Assembly: GCA_031425275.1 (NCBI GenBank) | Contig: JANPJA010000073.1 | Coordinates: 124,001-188,000, forward strand | Source of the DNA: JAIVGV01 sp031425275 | Lineage (GTDB): Bacteria > Acidobacteriota > Blastocatellia > Pyrinomonadales > Pyrinomonadaceae | Reading direction: 5' to 3' | Length of the DNA stretch: 64,000 nucleotides | In this document: positions 1 through 7,687 of the stretch, piece after piece | Layout: each line of letters starts with the position of its first letter | How positions within the stretch are numbered: position 1 is the first letter of the stretch | Notes under the pieces: model-generated | The model's input: only the letters and a program-made list of their open reading frames with translations | The model's database searches: none | Told to the model about the DNA's origin: nothing | Made by a program: the position numbers and the translations under genes

Positions 1-2
1 CC

Positions 3-617
3 GCGCCGAAGCTCCTCGCGGCGGGCGATAACTCCGCCGCCCCGTCCGCCGCGCTCCCCGTAGTCTTCGTCGAAGACGTGCCGCCGCCCGCGGTGAAATC
101 AGTTAACCCCGGCGCGAAGGCGTTCGCGCCGGCCGCGACCACGACGGCCGCCGCGCCGATCAAAACGCCGGCCGCGACCGCCGCGCCGGGGGCGGGGGCC
201 GAGTTGTACGTCGTCGCCGGCGGCGGGTCGGAGATGCGCGTCGGCCAGCGGCAGCGTCTGATGATTTTCGTCAAGACGGGGACGCCGCTCGCGCTTGCCG
301 CGGCGACGCTGAAGTTCGACCCGCGCGTTTTGGCGGTGCGCTCCGTTACGCAGGGCAGCATGTTCGGCGAAGGCGCGGGCGCTCCGAAGCCTTCGATCAC
401 GCAGTCGGCCGATTCGTCGGGCCAACTGCTCGCGCTCGTCGCGCCGCCCGCCGGGATGCACGTCACGGGGATGGGCGTGCTGCTCTTCGTCGAAGTCGAG
501 GCGCTGGCGGCGGGCGTGAGCGCGGTCGGCTTCGACCACACGGGCGTCCACCTGATGAGCGCGGACGGCCGCGGCGTCGTGGCGCGAGTCTCGGAGATTC
601 GGCTGACGGTGAAGTAG
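3..617 (+). CDS. C-terminal part of a cohesin-domain protein, probably a type II secretion secretin-like GspD (5' end outside window)
   Basis: The reading frame is already open at the window edge (reading APKLLAAGDN), so only the 3' end is present. After an Ala/Pro-rich linker, the last ~130 residues look like a cohesin fold: a beta-rich stretch with a GQRQRLMIFVKTGTP segment, a hydrophobic KFDPRVLAVRSV strand, and a final VSEIRLTVK strand. In several Acidobacteriota, cohesin domains sit at the end of secretin-like proteins of the type II secretion/type IV pilus apparatus. The next genes are two pseudopilins starting 6 nt downstream, which fits that role. The secretin part is not visible, so the assignment to GspD is inference from context; it could also be a separate cohesin protein of the same apparatus. 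Confidence 0.6.
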   Translation, partial: APKLLAAGDNSAAPSAALPVVFVEDVPPPAVKSVNPGAKAFAPAATTTAAAPIKTPAATAAPGAGAELYVVAGGGSEMRVGQRQRLMIFVKTGTPLALAAATLKFDPRVLAVRSVTQGSMFGEGAGAPKPSITQSADSSGQLLALVAPPAGMHVTGMGVLLFVEVEALAAGVSAVGFDHTGVHLMSADGRGVVARVSEIRLTVK

Positions 618-623
618 GGGAGC

Positions 624-1310
624 ATGGCGCGCGCCGCAGAGAGAAGTGAACGGGGGTGGTCGCTCATCGAACTCGTCATCGCGATGACGGTGATGGCGAT
701 CCTCGCGCTCGGCGCGATCCCGATGATCAAGACGGCGGTGCGGCGGCAGAAGGAGTCGCAACTGCGCGAGTCGCTGCGCTCCATGCGCGAGGCGATCAAG
801 GAGTTCCGCCGCGACACCGTGGGGATACAATGCACGGGCGCTCCGGGGGGCGCGCCGGGCGGCGGCGGCGACATCACGCCGAACCCGCAGCCGCAGCCGA
901 ACCAGCCGCCGGGCCAGCAGCAGCAGGGGGGCCTGACCGATCCGCGCAGCAAGGTCGTCATCGCCGACTGCACGATCTTCACGGTCGATAACACGGATCA
1001 CTACCCGCCCGATCTCGACACGCTCGTCTCCGGCGTCAACGTCCTGCCGCGCGCGCAGCCGGCGGCGAGCGCGACCGGCAGTCTGGAAGGGAACTTCCTC
1101 GAAAAGCAGGGCCAGCTCGCCTTTAAGAAGAAGCACTACCTGCGCGAGATTCCGGTCGATCCGATCACGAACAAGAAGGACTGGGTGTTCTGTTCGAGTT
1201 GGGAAGAGCAGGGGCAGGACTCCTGCTCCGGCAAGGAAAACGTCTTCGACGTGCGCTCGCGCTCGCAGGAGAAAACGCTCAGCGGTCGGGAGAAGTACAG
1301 CGATTGGTAA
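624..1310 (+). CDS. Type II secretion/type IV pilus pseudopilin (GspG-like)
   Basis: A short basic leader ends in Gly followed by WSLIELVIAMT, the class III prepilin signal with Glu at position 5 of the mature protein. A hydrophobic helix continues to about residue 40. Prepilin peptidase would cut after Gly11, and the protein would form part of an inner-membrane pseudopilus. An unusual Gly/Pro/Gln-rich insertion lies at about residues 70-100. The end carries LREIPVDPITNKKDW followed by a GREKYSDW tail, typical of GspG-like major pseudopilins. It starts 6 nt after the cohesin gene and the next pseudopilin follows 4 nt later, so the three are almost certainly one operon. The 228-residue length exceeds the usual ~140 because of the insertion. 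Confidence 0.85.
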   Translation: MARAAERSERGWSLIELVIAMTVMAILALGAIPMIKTAVRRQKESQLRESLRSMREAIKEFRRDTVGIQCTGAPGGAPGGGGDITPNPQPQPNQPPGQQQQGGLTDPRSKVVIADCTIFTVDNTDHYPPDLDTLVSGVNVLPRAQPAASATGSLEGNFLEKQGQLAFKKKHYLREIPVDPITNKKDWVFCSSWEEQGQDSCSGKENVFDVRSRSQEKTLSGREKYSDW

Positions 1311-1314
1311 GACT

Positions 1315-1827
1315 ATGACAACTACTATTGCGGAATGCGGAATGCGGAATGCGGATTCCAAGAGCCGGGCGGACAGGCTGCCGGGGCGCGCCGCCGTGCG
1401 CGTGCGACTCCTCCTTTCGGCAATCCGCAATCCGCCATCCGCCATCCGCAATGAGAAGGGCTTCACGCTCCTCGAGTTGATGATCGTCATCTCGATCATC
1501 ATCATCCTCGCCGTCATCGTCTTGCCACAGTACATCCGCACGACGCAGGCGGCGCGCGAGTCGGTGCTCAAAGACGACTTGTTCCAGATGCGCAAGCTGC
1601 TCGACCAGTACGCGGCCGACAAGGGCAAGCTCCCTTCGTCGCTCGACGAGCTCGTCACCGAAGGCTACCTGCGCGAAATCCCCATCGACCCGATCACCGA
1701 GGCGCGCGACTGGAACGCCATCACCGGCAGCGACCCGCTCTCCGGCGAGGGCGGTCAGGGCGTCACCGACGTGCGCAGCTCGTCGTCCGAGTCGGGCACG
1801 GACGGCAGGCCGTACAGCGAATGGTAG
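1315..1827 (+). CDS. Second type II secretion/type IV pilus pseudopilin, leader built from a repeat
   Basis: The core is clear: GFTLLELMIVIS gives a prepilin peptidase site and Glu5, followed by a membrane helix. The C-terminal LREIPIDPITEARDW and final YSEW parallel the neighbouring pseudopilin. The N-terminal leader is odd. From the first ATG it would be 49 residues long and is encoded by an inverted heptamer repeat (GCGGAAT/GCGGATT arm, then AATCCGC arm). A GTG about 27 codons further on would give a ~20-residue leader and is an equally likely start. The ATG next to the pilin core is out of frame. It was probably a short-leader pilin whose 5' end has been overwritten by the repeat. Confidence 0.8.
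   Translation: MTTTIAECGMRNADSKSRADRLPGRAAVRVRLLLSAIRNPPSAIRNEKGFTLLELMIVISIIIILAVIVLPQYIRTTQAARESVLKDDLFQMRKLLDQYAADKGKLPSSLDELVTEGYLREIPIDPITEARDWNAITGSDPLSGEGGQGVTDVRSSSSESGTDGRPYSEW
1327..1452. repeat. Inverted heptamer array (GCGGAAT/AATCCGC class) inside a pilin leader
   Basis: The left arm (1327-1359) repeats GGAATGC at 7-nt steps. The right arm (1421-1452) repeats CAATCCG/CCATCCG at 7-nt steps and is the reverse complement with substitutions. About 60 nt of GC-rich sequence separates them. Unlike the other loci, this one is read through as coding sequence. Confidence 0.85.
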
Positions 1828-1838
1828 TCAAAAGCCGC

Positions 1839-1960
1839 GAACCGTAAACCGTGACGGGTGACAAGTAAAATCAGTCTTCCCTTGTTGCCCATCTCACGTT
1901 ACGGTTCACGGGCTCTCCCTTTATCACCTGTCACGGTTTACGGTTCACGGTTCACGGCCT
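1839..1960. repeat. Inverted heptamer array (GTCACGG/TTCACGG class)
   Basis: The left arm (1839-1866) is a run of GAACCGT/AAACCGT units. The right side has a short copy near 1894-1910 and a clean array at 1931-1958 (GTCACGG, TTTACGG, TTCACGG, TTCACGG). The array ends about 5 nt before the ATG of the PilM-like gene and leaves no room for a normal ribosome binding site. Confidence 0.85.
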
Positions 1961-1962
1961 TT

Positions 1963-2928
1963 ATGAATCCCTTCTCCCGAATCACCAAGCCGCTCCTGCC
2001 TTCGGCCGCCGTCGGGCTGACGGGCGAGAGTGCGGCCGTCGTCTCGCTCGACCGGAGGCGCGACACGCTCGCCGTCCGCAGTGCGGGGATCGTCACTTTG
2101 CCGGAGGGCTTAGTGCGCCCCGGCTTCGACGAGTCGAATGTGGCCGAACCGGCGGAACTGGCCGACGCCCTGCGCGCCCTCGTCACGAGCGCGGGCCTCG
2201 CGCGCCGCAGCCGCTGGTCAATCGCCCTGCCCGAGGCGGCGACGCGCACGGCGATCCTGACGCTCGAAGGCGCGCCCGCTTCGCGCGGCGAGGCCGGGGA
2301 GATGCTGCGCTGGAAGACCGAGCGCACGTTCGGCGCGAACCCGGACGAGTTGAGGGTCGCGCGCCACGGGCTGCGCCCCGACGCGCAAGGGCGCGCCCGC
2401 TACCTCGCCACGGCCGTGCGGCTCTCGGTGCTCGCCGAGTACGAGTCGGCCTTCGCGGCCCTCGGCTGGCACACGGGGTTGATCCAGCCGCGCCACTTCG
2501 GCGAAGGGTGGTGGCTCGCGCGCGGCGCGCGCGCCGCCGCGGGCGCGGATTCGCTGCTCGTCAGCTCGCACGGCGAGGGCTTCACGGCCGCGGTCTTGCG
2601 CTCCGGCCAGCCCGTGCTGGTGCGCAGCATTGCCTGCGACCCCGAGGATCGCGCCGACGAGTTGTACCGCTTCCTGCTCTTCTACCGCGACCGGCTACAG
2701 CCGGCGGCGGGCCACGACGGCGACACCGCCGGGGCTAATCTCTCGCAGATGCTCGTCGCCGGCGACGGCCTGACCGAGCAGACGGCCGCCACCATCATCG
2801 AAGAGACGCTCGACGCGCGCCCCCACGCCCTGCGGGCGGCGGACGTGCGCCTCTCGCTGCCTTCTCCCGATCTCGATTTCGCCCAAATCGCCGCGCCCGC
2901 CGGCCTCGCCGCGCTAGCCTTCGGCTGA
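1963..2928 (+). CDS. PilM-like pilus/secretion assembly protein
   Basis: The N-terminus (AAVGLTGESAAVVSLDRR) resembles the first phosphate-binding strand of PilM/GspL actin-like ATPases. It is followed by SRWSIALPEAATRTAIL and a segment with KTERTFGANPDEL and YLATAVRLSVL, which match the layout of PilM/SHS2-type proteins. PilM binds the cytoplasmic tail of PilN on the inner face of the membrane and stabilises the pilus platform. It follows two pseudopilins but is separated from them by a heptamer-array spacer. No PilN or PilO follows; the next gene is a sigma factor, so those partners must lie upstream of the window or elsewhere. The start at MNPFSR was chosen because the frame upstream runs only through repeat sequence. 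The family is divergent, so the call is moderate. Confidence 0.55.
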   Translation: MNPFSRITKPLLPSAAVGLTGESAAVVSLDRRRDTLAVRSAGIVTLPEGLVRPGFDESNVAEPAELADALRALVTSAGLARRSRWSIALPEAATRTAILTLEGAPASRGEAGEMLRWKTERTFGANPDELRVARHGLRPDAQGRARYLATAVRLSVLAEYESAFAALGWHTGLIQPRHFGEGWWLARGARAAAGADSLLVSSHGEGFTAAVLRSGQPVLVRSIACDPEDRADELYRFLLFYRDRLQPAAGHDGDTAGANLSQMLVAGDGLTEQTAATIIEETLDARPHALRAADVRLSLPSPDLDFAQIAAPAGLAALAFG

Positions 2929-2932
2929 GAAG

Positions 2933-3020
2933 AGATGTCAGATGCTGGATGTCAGATGTCAGTTTAAGTCAGTTCTGGCTTTTACTGACATCCAGCATCT
3001 GACATCTGCTTTACATCTGC
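2933..3020. repeat. Inverted heptamer array (GATGTCA/TGACATC class)
   Basis: The left arm reads AGATGTC, AGATGCT, GGATGTC, AGATGTC at exact 7-nt steps. The right arm from 2984 is its complement, with TGACATC units and a further CATCTGC pair. The loop is about 20 nt. It starts 5 nt after the stop of the PilM-like gene and could act as a hairpin at the end of that transcript. Confidence 0.85.
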
Positions 3021-3070
3021 TTTGAAACTTTCGCCCGCGCCTCCGCGTAAATTTTTACGTGCTAAAGACA

Positions 3071-3685
3071 ATGACCGCGCTTTCCCCCGCCACAAATGGG
3101 TTCGCGTCCCTCGGTGACGCGGAGTTGGTCGTGCGCGCACTCCGGGGCCGCGACGACGGCTTCGAAGAACTGGTGCGCCGCTACCAGCGGCCCATCGTCT
3201 CCTACGTCTATCGCATGACGGGCGATTATGAGTCCGCGCTCGATCTGACGCAGGAAGTCTTTATCAGAGTTTACAACTCGCTCGCGCGCTACAGCCCCGA
3301 GTACAAGTTCTCCACCTGGATTTACCGCATCGCGCACAACGCCTCCATCGACCACCTGCGGCGCAGATCGACGCGCGAGCTTGAGCTGGGTGCGACGGCG
3401 CGCGGCCGCGAGGGCGACGTTTACGAGCGACCCATGCCGAGCGGCGCGCCCTCGCCCGAGCAACTCAGCGAGCGCGCCGAGCGGCGGGCCGAGATCGAGG
3501 AGGTCATCCGCGAACTGCCCGCCGGCTACCGCGAGCTGATCGTCCTGCGTCACGCGCACGACATGAGCTACGACGAGATCGCCGAAGTCACCGGACTCCC
3601 GCTCGGCACCGTCAAGAATCGCATCTTCCGCGCGCGCGAGGCCATGCGCGCCCCGCTGCTTGAGCGCGGCATCAACCGCGCCTGA
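3071..3685 (+). CDS. RNA polymerase ECF-type sigma factor (RpoE-like)
   Basis: The region 2 helix is clear (FEELVRRYQRPIVSYVYRMTGDYESALDLTQEVF, given here in part as DLTQEVFIRVYNSL), followed by FSTWIYRIAHNASIDHLRR. Region 4 carries the HTH AHDMSYDEIAEVTGLPLGT with VKNRIFRAR. It would redirect RNA polymerase to a stress or envelope regulon. The ATG start fits the usual ECF beginning; a GTG four codons earlier is possible. A membrane protein with a zinc-binding anti-sigma motif follows about 100 nt downstream, giving a typical sigma/anti-sigma pair. An inverted repeat lies between the two genes. Confidence 0.93.
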   Translation: MTALSPATNGFASLGDAELVVRALRGRDDGFEELVRRYQRPIVSYVYRMTGDYESALDLTQEVFIRVYNSLARYSPEYKFSTWIYRIAHNASIDHLRRRSTRELELGATARGREGDVYERPMPSGAPSPEQLSERAERRAEIEEVIRELPAGYRELIVLRHAHDMSYDEIAEVTGLPLGTVKNRIFRAREAMRAPLLERGINRA

Positions 3686-3696
3686 ACGGTTGATTT

Positions 3697-3780
3697 CAGC
3701 CACAGAGGACACAGAGGTCACAGGGCGAAACCTTGACCGAATTTTTGATCTCTGCGACCTCTGTGTCCTCTGTGGCTAAA
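3697..3780. repeat. Inverted repeat with 9-nt units (CACAGAGG class)
   Basis: The left arm has CACAGAGGA, CACAGAGGT and CACAGGG units at 9-nt steps. The right arm (3750-3780) is the complement (CCTCTGTGTCCTCTGTGGC). The architecture is the same as the heptamer arrays, but the unit is longer. Related CACAGAGG words are, to my knowledge, widespread in bacterial genomes. It fills the spacer between sigma factor and anti-sigma factor. Confidence 0.8.
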
Positions 3781-3785
3781 ACTAA

Positions 3786-4403
3786 ATGATGAACGAGAAG
3801 GGCGACAAGCTGGTGGGCGACGGCGCGCGGGCCGCGTGCGGCTGCTCGGACGTGGCCGCCTACCTCGACGGCGAGCTGGGCGTCGCCGAGTCCGCCTCCT
3901 TCGAGTCGCACCTCAAAGCCTGCGCGCCGTGCGCCGCCGCGCTCGCGGGGCAGCAACGTTTGTTGCTGCTGCTCGACGCCGCTTTCAGCCGCGCGCAGCA
4001 CCGGCACGTCGAAGTGCCCGCCGATTTCACGCGCGTCGCCGTGGCCCGCGCGCAAAGCGACATGACGCGCGTGCGCCGGCCGTCGGAGAAGGGGCGCGCG
4101 CTCGCGCTCTGCCTCGCGCTCGGGGCCGCCGCCTTCGCCCTCCTCGGCGCGGGATTCTGGGGCGAGCTGCTTTCGCTCGCGCTCCCGGCCGCGCACGCCG
4201 CCTCCGCCCTCTCCGACATGACGCTGCACGCCACGGGGTCGGCCGCCTCCGGCACGCGCGTCGTCCTGCGCGGCTTCGGCGGCTACCTGCTCGGGTCAGG
4301 CCCGCCGGGCGCGCACGCCTTCATCTACGCCGCGCTCGCCTGCGCCGTCTTCCTGCTGCTCCGCCTCATCGGCAAATATCACCGCGCCGACCTCCGCGAC
4401 TGA
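3786..4403 (+). CDS. Membrane anti-sigma factor with zinc-finger motif
   Basis: The N-terminus contains CGCSDVAAYLDGELG followed by FESHLKACAPCAAAL. The H-x3-C-x2-C core, with an upstream Cys, is the ZAS-type anti-sigma zinc motif. A hydrophobic helix lies at about residues 100-125 and a second at about 180-200 (FIYAALACAVFLLL), so the sigma-binding domain would be cytoplasmic and the protein anchored in the inner membrane. It would hold the upstream ECF sigma factor inactive until a signal arrives. The segment between the helices is unassigned. Two ATG codons lie side by side at the start. Confidence 0.8.
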   Translation: MMNEKGDKLVGDGARAACGCSDVAAYLDGELGVAESASFESHLKACAPCAAALAGQQRLLLLLDAAFSRAQHRHVEVPADFTRVAVARAQSDMTRVRRPSEKGRALALCLALGAAAFALLGAGFWGELLSLALPAAHAASALSDMTLHATGSAASGTRVVLRGFGGYLLGSGPPGAHAFIYAALACAVFLLLRLIGKYHRADLRD

Positions 4404-4510
4404 AACACAATCCCCCGCCGCGCGTAACAACTCAGTAACGCCTCTGGCCGCGGCCGACCCGGCAGAGGGCGCATCAGTATTTTTGCGAACGACCGAGGAC
4501 GAGTCCGCGC

Positions 4511-5587
4511 GTGAGTACGACTGCCGACGAACATGGTTTGACGTTAGAAGGGCGGGGGGCGCTCGCCCCCGCGCCCGTCGCGCGCGCGCGCGCGTTCGTC
4601 GTCACGCACGTCCGCCCTTTCGTCGTCGCGCTCGCCCTGCTGTGCGCCGCGGCCGTCGCCACTTTCGCGCAGGGAGAACCTCCGCCGCTCGCCGACTCGC
4701 GCGAAGCCCCGGCCCCCGCCGCGCCGGCAGTCCCCACCCCGCGGGGCGAGAGCGACGCACTCGTCGTGGAGGGCGAGAGCGCGGGCGACGTGTTCGGGAT
4801 GGGCCGCACGGTCGTCGTGCGCGGGACGGTGCGAGACGGCGTGATGGCCTTCGGCGGCGACGTGGTGGTCGAGGGCCGTGTCGAAGGCGACGTGGCCGCG
4901 CTCGGCGGCTCGGTCTTCCAGCGCGAAGGCTCCTGGATCGGCGGCGACGTGTGGGTCTTCGGCGGCACGTACCACCACGGCAAGTCCGCGCCCGGCCGCC
5001 GGCCGACGAGCGCGACCGTCATGTACGCGGGCTACGAGGAGGAACTGCGCGCCATCGCGCGCGATCCTTCTTCCCTGCTCGCGCCCGCGTGGACTGCGCG
5101 CGCTCTGGGCCTGCGCGTCCTCTCCGTCCTCTTCTGGTTCGTCGTCTCGCTCGCCCTGACGGCCGCGACGCCCGGCGCGATCAGCCGCGCGGCGGCCCGC
5201 CTGCAACTGACGAGTCTGCGCGTCGCCGTCATCGGACTCGTCGGCGCGGCCGTCCTCGCCTTCGGCGTCCCCGTCGCGCTGCACACGCTGCCGCCCGCGC
5301 TCGGCGCGTTCGTCGGCGCGCTCGCGCTGCTCCTGCTCGTCGTGGCTTACCTGTTCGGCCGCGTCGCCATCAACGCCGCCACCGGCCGCCGGCTGCAACG
5401 CCTGCTGCTCAGGGAAGAGAACCGCTCGGAGTCGGTCGCGCTGCTCCTCGGCGCGGCCTTCTGGGCGCTCGTGCTGTCGCTGCCTTACGTGTGGGCCTTC
5501 GCCGTCGCCGGCCTCGTCGTCACGAGTCTCGGCCTCGCCTTCACGGCCCGCTACCGCCTCGGCTGGAGGAGTGCGCCCGCCCCCTGA
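4511..5587 (+). CDS. Bactofilin-like (polymer-forming) domain membrane protein
   Basis: A hydrophobic segment at residues ~35-55 could be a signal or anchor. Residues ~80-160 carry the right-handed beta-helix rhythm of polymer-forming (bactofilin-like) proteins, with repeats such as VVVRGTVRDGVMAFGGDVVVEG. The rest holds about four predicted transmembrane helices (from residue ~195 to ~345). Proteins with this two-part layout are common in Acidobacteriota and cyanobacteria. The beta-helix is probably extracytoplasmic here, unlike true bactofilins, which are cytoskeletal. The start is GTG, chosen because the coding-like sequence begins there. It sits between two sigma/anti-sigma pairs and could be a target or sensor of either; that is inference. 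Confidence 0.7.
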   Translation: MSTTADEHGLTLEGRGALAPAPVARARAFVVTHVRPFVVALALLCAAAVATFAQGEPPPLADSREAPAPAAPAVPTPRGESDALVVEGESAGDVFGMGRTVVVRGTVRDGVMAFGGDVVVEGRVEGDVAALGGSVFQREGSWIGGDVWVFGGTYHHGKSAPGRRPTSATVMYAGYEEELRAIARDPSSLLAPAWTARALGLRVLSVLFWFVVSLALTAATPGAISRAAARLQLTSLRVAVIGLVGAAVLAFGVPVALHTLPPALGAFVGALALLLLVVAYLFGRVAINAATGRRLQRLLLREENRSESVALLLGAAFWALVLSLPYVWAFAVAGLVVTSLGLAFTARYRLGWRSAPAP

Positions 5588-5713
5588 CAAAATAATCGTC
5601 TCGCCCCGTCAACGTGATCGGCCACGCCGCCGGCCTAACGCTTCCCGCGCGCCCCCGACTCGGTTAATAATGCTGAGCCTTTACCATCCCGCGACAAGGC
5701 CCGGTGCGAACGC

Positions 5714-6289
5714 TTGCAGCCATCCGACGAATTGACGGACGACGCCCTCGTCCGCGCGGCGCGCGGCGGCGACGAGTCGGCGTTCGAGCAACTGTTCGAG
5801 CGGCACCGCCCGCGCGTGGCGCGCATCGCCGGCCGCTTCTTCCCCGCCCGCGAGGCCGTCGAAGAGATCGTTCAGGAGAGTTTCACCAAAGTCTTCCTCG
5901 CCCTCGACGACTACGCCGGTAAACACCAAGCCTCCTTCGCCGCGTGGGTCTCGCAGATCGCCGTCAACGCCTGTTACGACGAGCTGCGCCGCCAGCGTCG
6001 GCGGCCGCGCCAGCACGACGAAGACATCTCCGACGCCGATTCCGGCGCGCTCGGCGCGGCCCTCGCTTCGGGCGGCGACATCGAGTCGGCCCTCGTCGCG
6101 CGCGACCTCGCCGCCAAGCTCCTCGCCCGCCTCGACGCCGACGATCAACTCGTCCTCACGCTGCTCGACGCCGAAGGACTCTCGGTCGCCGAGATCGCGT
6201 CGCTGACCGGCTGGTCGATCTCGAAAGTGAAAGTCCGCGCGCACCGCGCCCGCGCCCACCTCCGGCGCATCATGAAAAAATATCTCTGA
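5714..6289 (+). CDS. Second ECF-type RNA polymerase sigma factor
   Basis: Region 2 reads SAFEQLFERHRPRVARIAGR and EEIVQESFTKVFLALDDY, then WVSQIAVNACYDELRRQRRR. Region 4 has LDAEGLSVAEIASLTGWS with KVKVRAHRARAHLRR, a normal sigma HTH. At 191 residues it is full length. The start is a TTG; no in-frame ATG lies nearby and the region 2 homology begins about 20 residues later, which fits. Downstream, after a large nested palindrome, comes a small membrane protein that could be its anti-sigma factor. It is clearly distinct from the RpoE-like factor 2 kb upstream. Confidence 0.9.
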   Translation: MQPSDELTDDALVRAARGGDESAFEQLFERHRPRVARIAGRFFPAREAVEEIVQESFTKVFLALDDYAGKHQASFAAWVSQIAVNACYDELRRQRRRPRQHDEDISDADSGALGAALASGGDIESALVARDLAAKLLARLDADDQLVLTLLDAEGLSVAEIASLTGWSISKVKVRAHRARAHLRRIMKKYL

Positions 6290-6299
6290 GAATTTTTAC

Positions 6300-6612
6300 G
6301 GAGGCCCGGCCGTGAGGGAGGGCGGGGAATAACGTTGAACGATGAACGATGAACGATGAACGATGAACGATGAACGCGGAAGTTAAAGACGGAAGACAGT
6401 TTTCAGTTTTCAGTTTTCAGTTTTCAGGGCAGGAAGCCGGGGGTTTTAGGACGTGAGAATTGTCATCACTGAAAACTGCTCTTCCCGTCGTCTCCGAAAA
6501 CCGTTCTCCTTATCCTCTCTGAAAACTGAAAACTGAAAACTGAAAACTAGCTTCGGTGCATCGTTCCGCGTTCAACGTTTCCGGCCCGCCCTCCCTCGCG
6601 GCCGGGCCTCCG
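6300..6612. repeat. Three-layer nested inverted repeat with heptamer arrays
   Basis: Three inverted pairs sit one inside another. The outer pair is a GC-rich 26-nt arm (6300-6326 and 6584-6612). The middle pair is a GAACGAT heptamer array (6333-6375) facing a shorter ATCGTTC...GTTCAACGTT arm (6557-6580). The inner pair is CAGTTTT x4 (6397-6427) facing CTGAAAA units (6519-6549), with one more copy near 6467. It occupies nearly all of the 409-nt gap between the second sigma factor and the next gene, and no ORF is supported there. Confidence 0.9.
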
Positions 6613-6698
6613 ACCGAAATTCTTGTAACCGGCGGCCGGCCGCGCTCGTCTCCTCTGTGTGCCCGGTCGCTTTGTTCGCCCGGAGGTTAAGGCCCGAA

Positions 6699-7160
6699 AT
6701 GACCCGAAACAGAATTCCCCACATCCCCGACGAACGCCTCGACCAACTCGGTCGCGCCGTCGTCCGCTCCCACGCCGAGGCGGGCCGGGAGGCGTCCGAC
6801 GCGGTTGCCGCCGCGCTGTTCCTCTACGCGCGCGTGCGCGCCGGGGTCGCCGAGCGGCGGCTGGCCGAATCGGACGGCGGCTGGCTCGCGCTGCTCGCGG
6901 TCGCGCGCCGCGCCGTCCCGACGATGGCCTTCGCCGCGTTCGTGGCTTCGGTGGCGCTGCTCTGGTTCGCTTGGTTCGGCGCGAGCACGAACGGGCAGTT
7001 CGGTAACGACGGGTTCGTCTTCGTCACCGACGAGGTGGTCTTCGGCGCGGGCGGCGGGGGCGACGAGTCGGCCGTGCTGGCCGGGGGCGACGCGCCCTCG
7101 CACGACGAAATTCTGCGGATGGTCGTCGAGCGCGGCGGGCGGGAGGCGCAAGGCAGATGA
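6699..7160 (+). CDS. Small single-pass membrane protein, possible anti-sigma partner
   Basis: The 153-residue product has a ~70-residue cytoplasmic N-terminal part, one strong membrane helix at about residues 82-106 (PTMAFAAFVASVALLWF), and an acidic, glycine-rich tail that would be periplasmic. There is a good ribosome binding site (GGAGG) about 12 nt before the ATG. The stop overlaps the next start in an ATGA, so it is translationally coupled with the Spy/CpxP-like gene. No zinc motif is visible. Its place after an ECF sigma factor and before a CpxP-like gene suggests an anti-sigma or envelope-stress role, but the sequence alone does not prove this. Confidence 0.6.
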   Translation: MTRNRIPHIPDERLDQLGRAVVRSHAEAGREASDAVAAALFLYARVRAGVAERRLAESDGGWLALLAVARRAVPTMAFAAFVASVALLWFAWFGASTNGQFGNDGFVFVTDEVVFGAGGGGDESAVLAGGDAPSHDEILRMVVERGGREAQGR

Positions 7161-7582
7161 CGACTAAGGGCAACGTGAAGTTTAAAATCTGGCTCGTGCT
7201 CGCCGTGGTCTTCGTGTTGGGGACGGTGACGGGCGCGGCCCTCGGCGGCCTCTACCACTCGCGCGCGGGCGGTCGCGGTCGCGGCGGCGACGGCGGCGGG
7301 CGCGACCAACGGCACTTCGACAAGATGCGGAAAGAGTTGGGCCTGACGGACGAGCAATCGACGCGCGTGCGCGCCATCCTCGACGAGACGGGCGGCGAGT
7401 ATCGCGCCCTGCGCGCGGAGCTGCGCCCGCGCTTCGAGGAGCCGCGTCTGCGCGCGCGCGCCAAGATTCGCGAGTTGCTCGACGAAGAGCAGCGGCGCAA
7501 GTTTGACGCGCACGCGGCCGAGCGCGACGCCGAGCGCGACGCCAAGCGCGGCGAGTACGAGCGTGGCGGCCGCGGGCGCTGA
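7157..7582 (+). CDS. Spy/CpxP-like (heavy-metal resistance type) periplasmic protein
   Basis: An N-terminal signal anchor (IWLVLAVVFVLGTVTGAALGG) is followed by a Gly/Arg-rich linker and a helical domain carrying LGLTDEQSTRVRAILDE and IRELLDEEQRRKFDAH. These LT..Q and L..EQR.KF elements are the hallmarks of the Spy/CpxP/CnrX fold, small periplasmic chaperones or sensors that follow envelope damage or metal. The gene overlaps its upstream partner by 4 nt. Together with the preceding membrane protein and ECF sigma factor, the layout resembles CnrYXH-type sensing systems, in which a CnrX-like sensor, a membrane anti-sigma protein and a sigma factor work together. That parallel is inference from order and fold only. 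Confidence 0.7.
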   Translation: MTTKGNVKFKIWLVLAVVFVLGTVTGAALGGLYHSRAGGRGRGGDGGGRDQRHFDKMRKELGLTDEQSTRVRAILDETGGEYRALRAELRPRFEEPRLRARAKIRELLDEEQRRKFDAHAAERDAERDAKRGEYERGGRGR

Positions 7583-7687
7583 GACGGCCGTATTGAAATT
7601 ACGGAACGCGCGCGGCGTTTATACGGAATAAGGTTTATACGGACAGCATTTCGGCCGGTGGCCGCGTAGATAGACAGAGGGGGAAGC

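Noticed and set aside
99..1658. 519-residue minus-strand frame opposite the pilin genes
   Set aside because: It is a GC-bias shadow. Its composition is Arg-rich without domains, and the plus-strand pilin motifs are clear.
7590..7630. Promoter TTGAAA ... TTTATA before the DUF5666-like gene
   Set aside because: The spacer is 19 nt and the region is highly GC-rich; evidence too weak to list.
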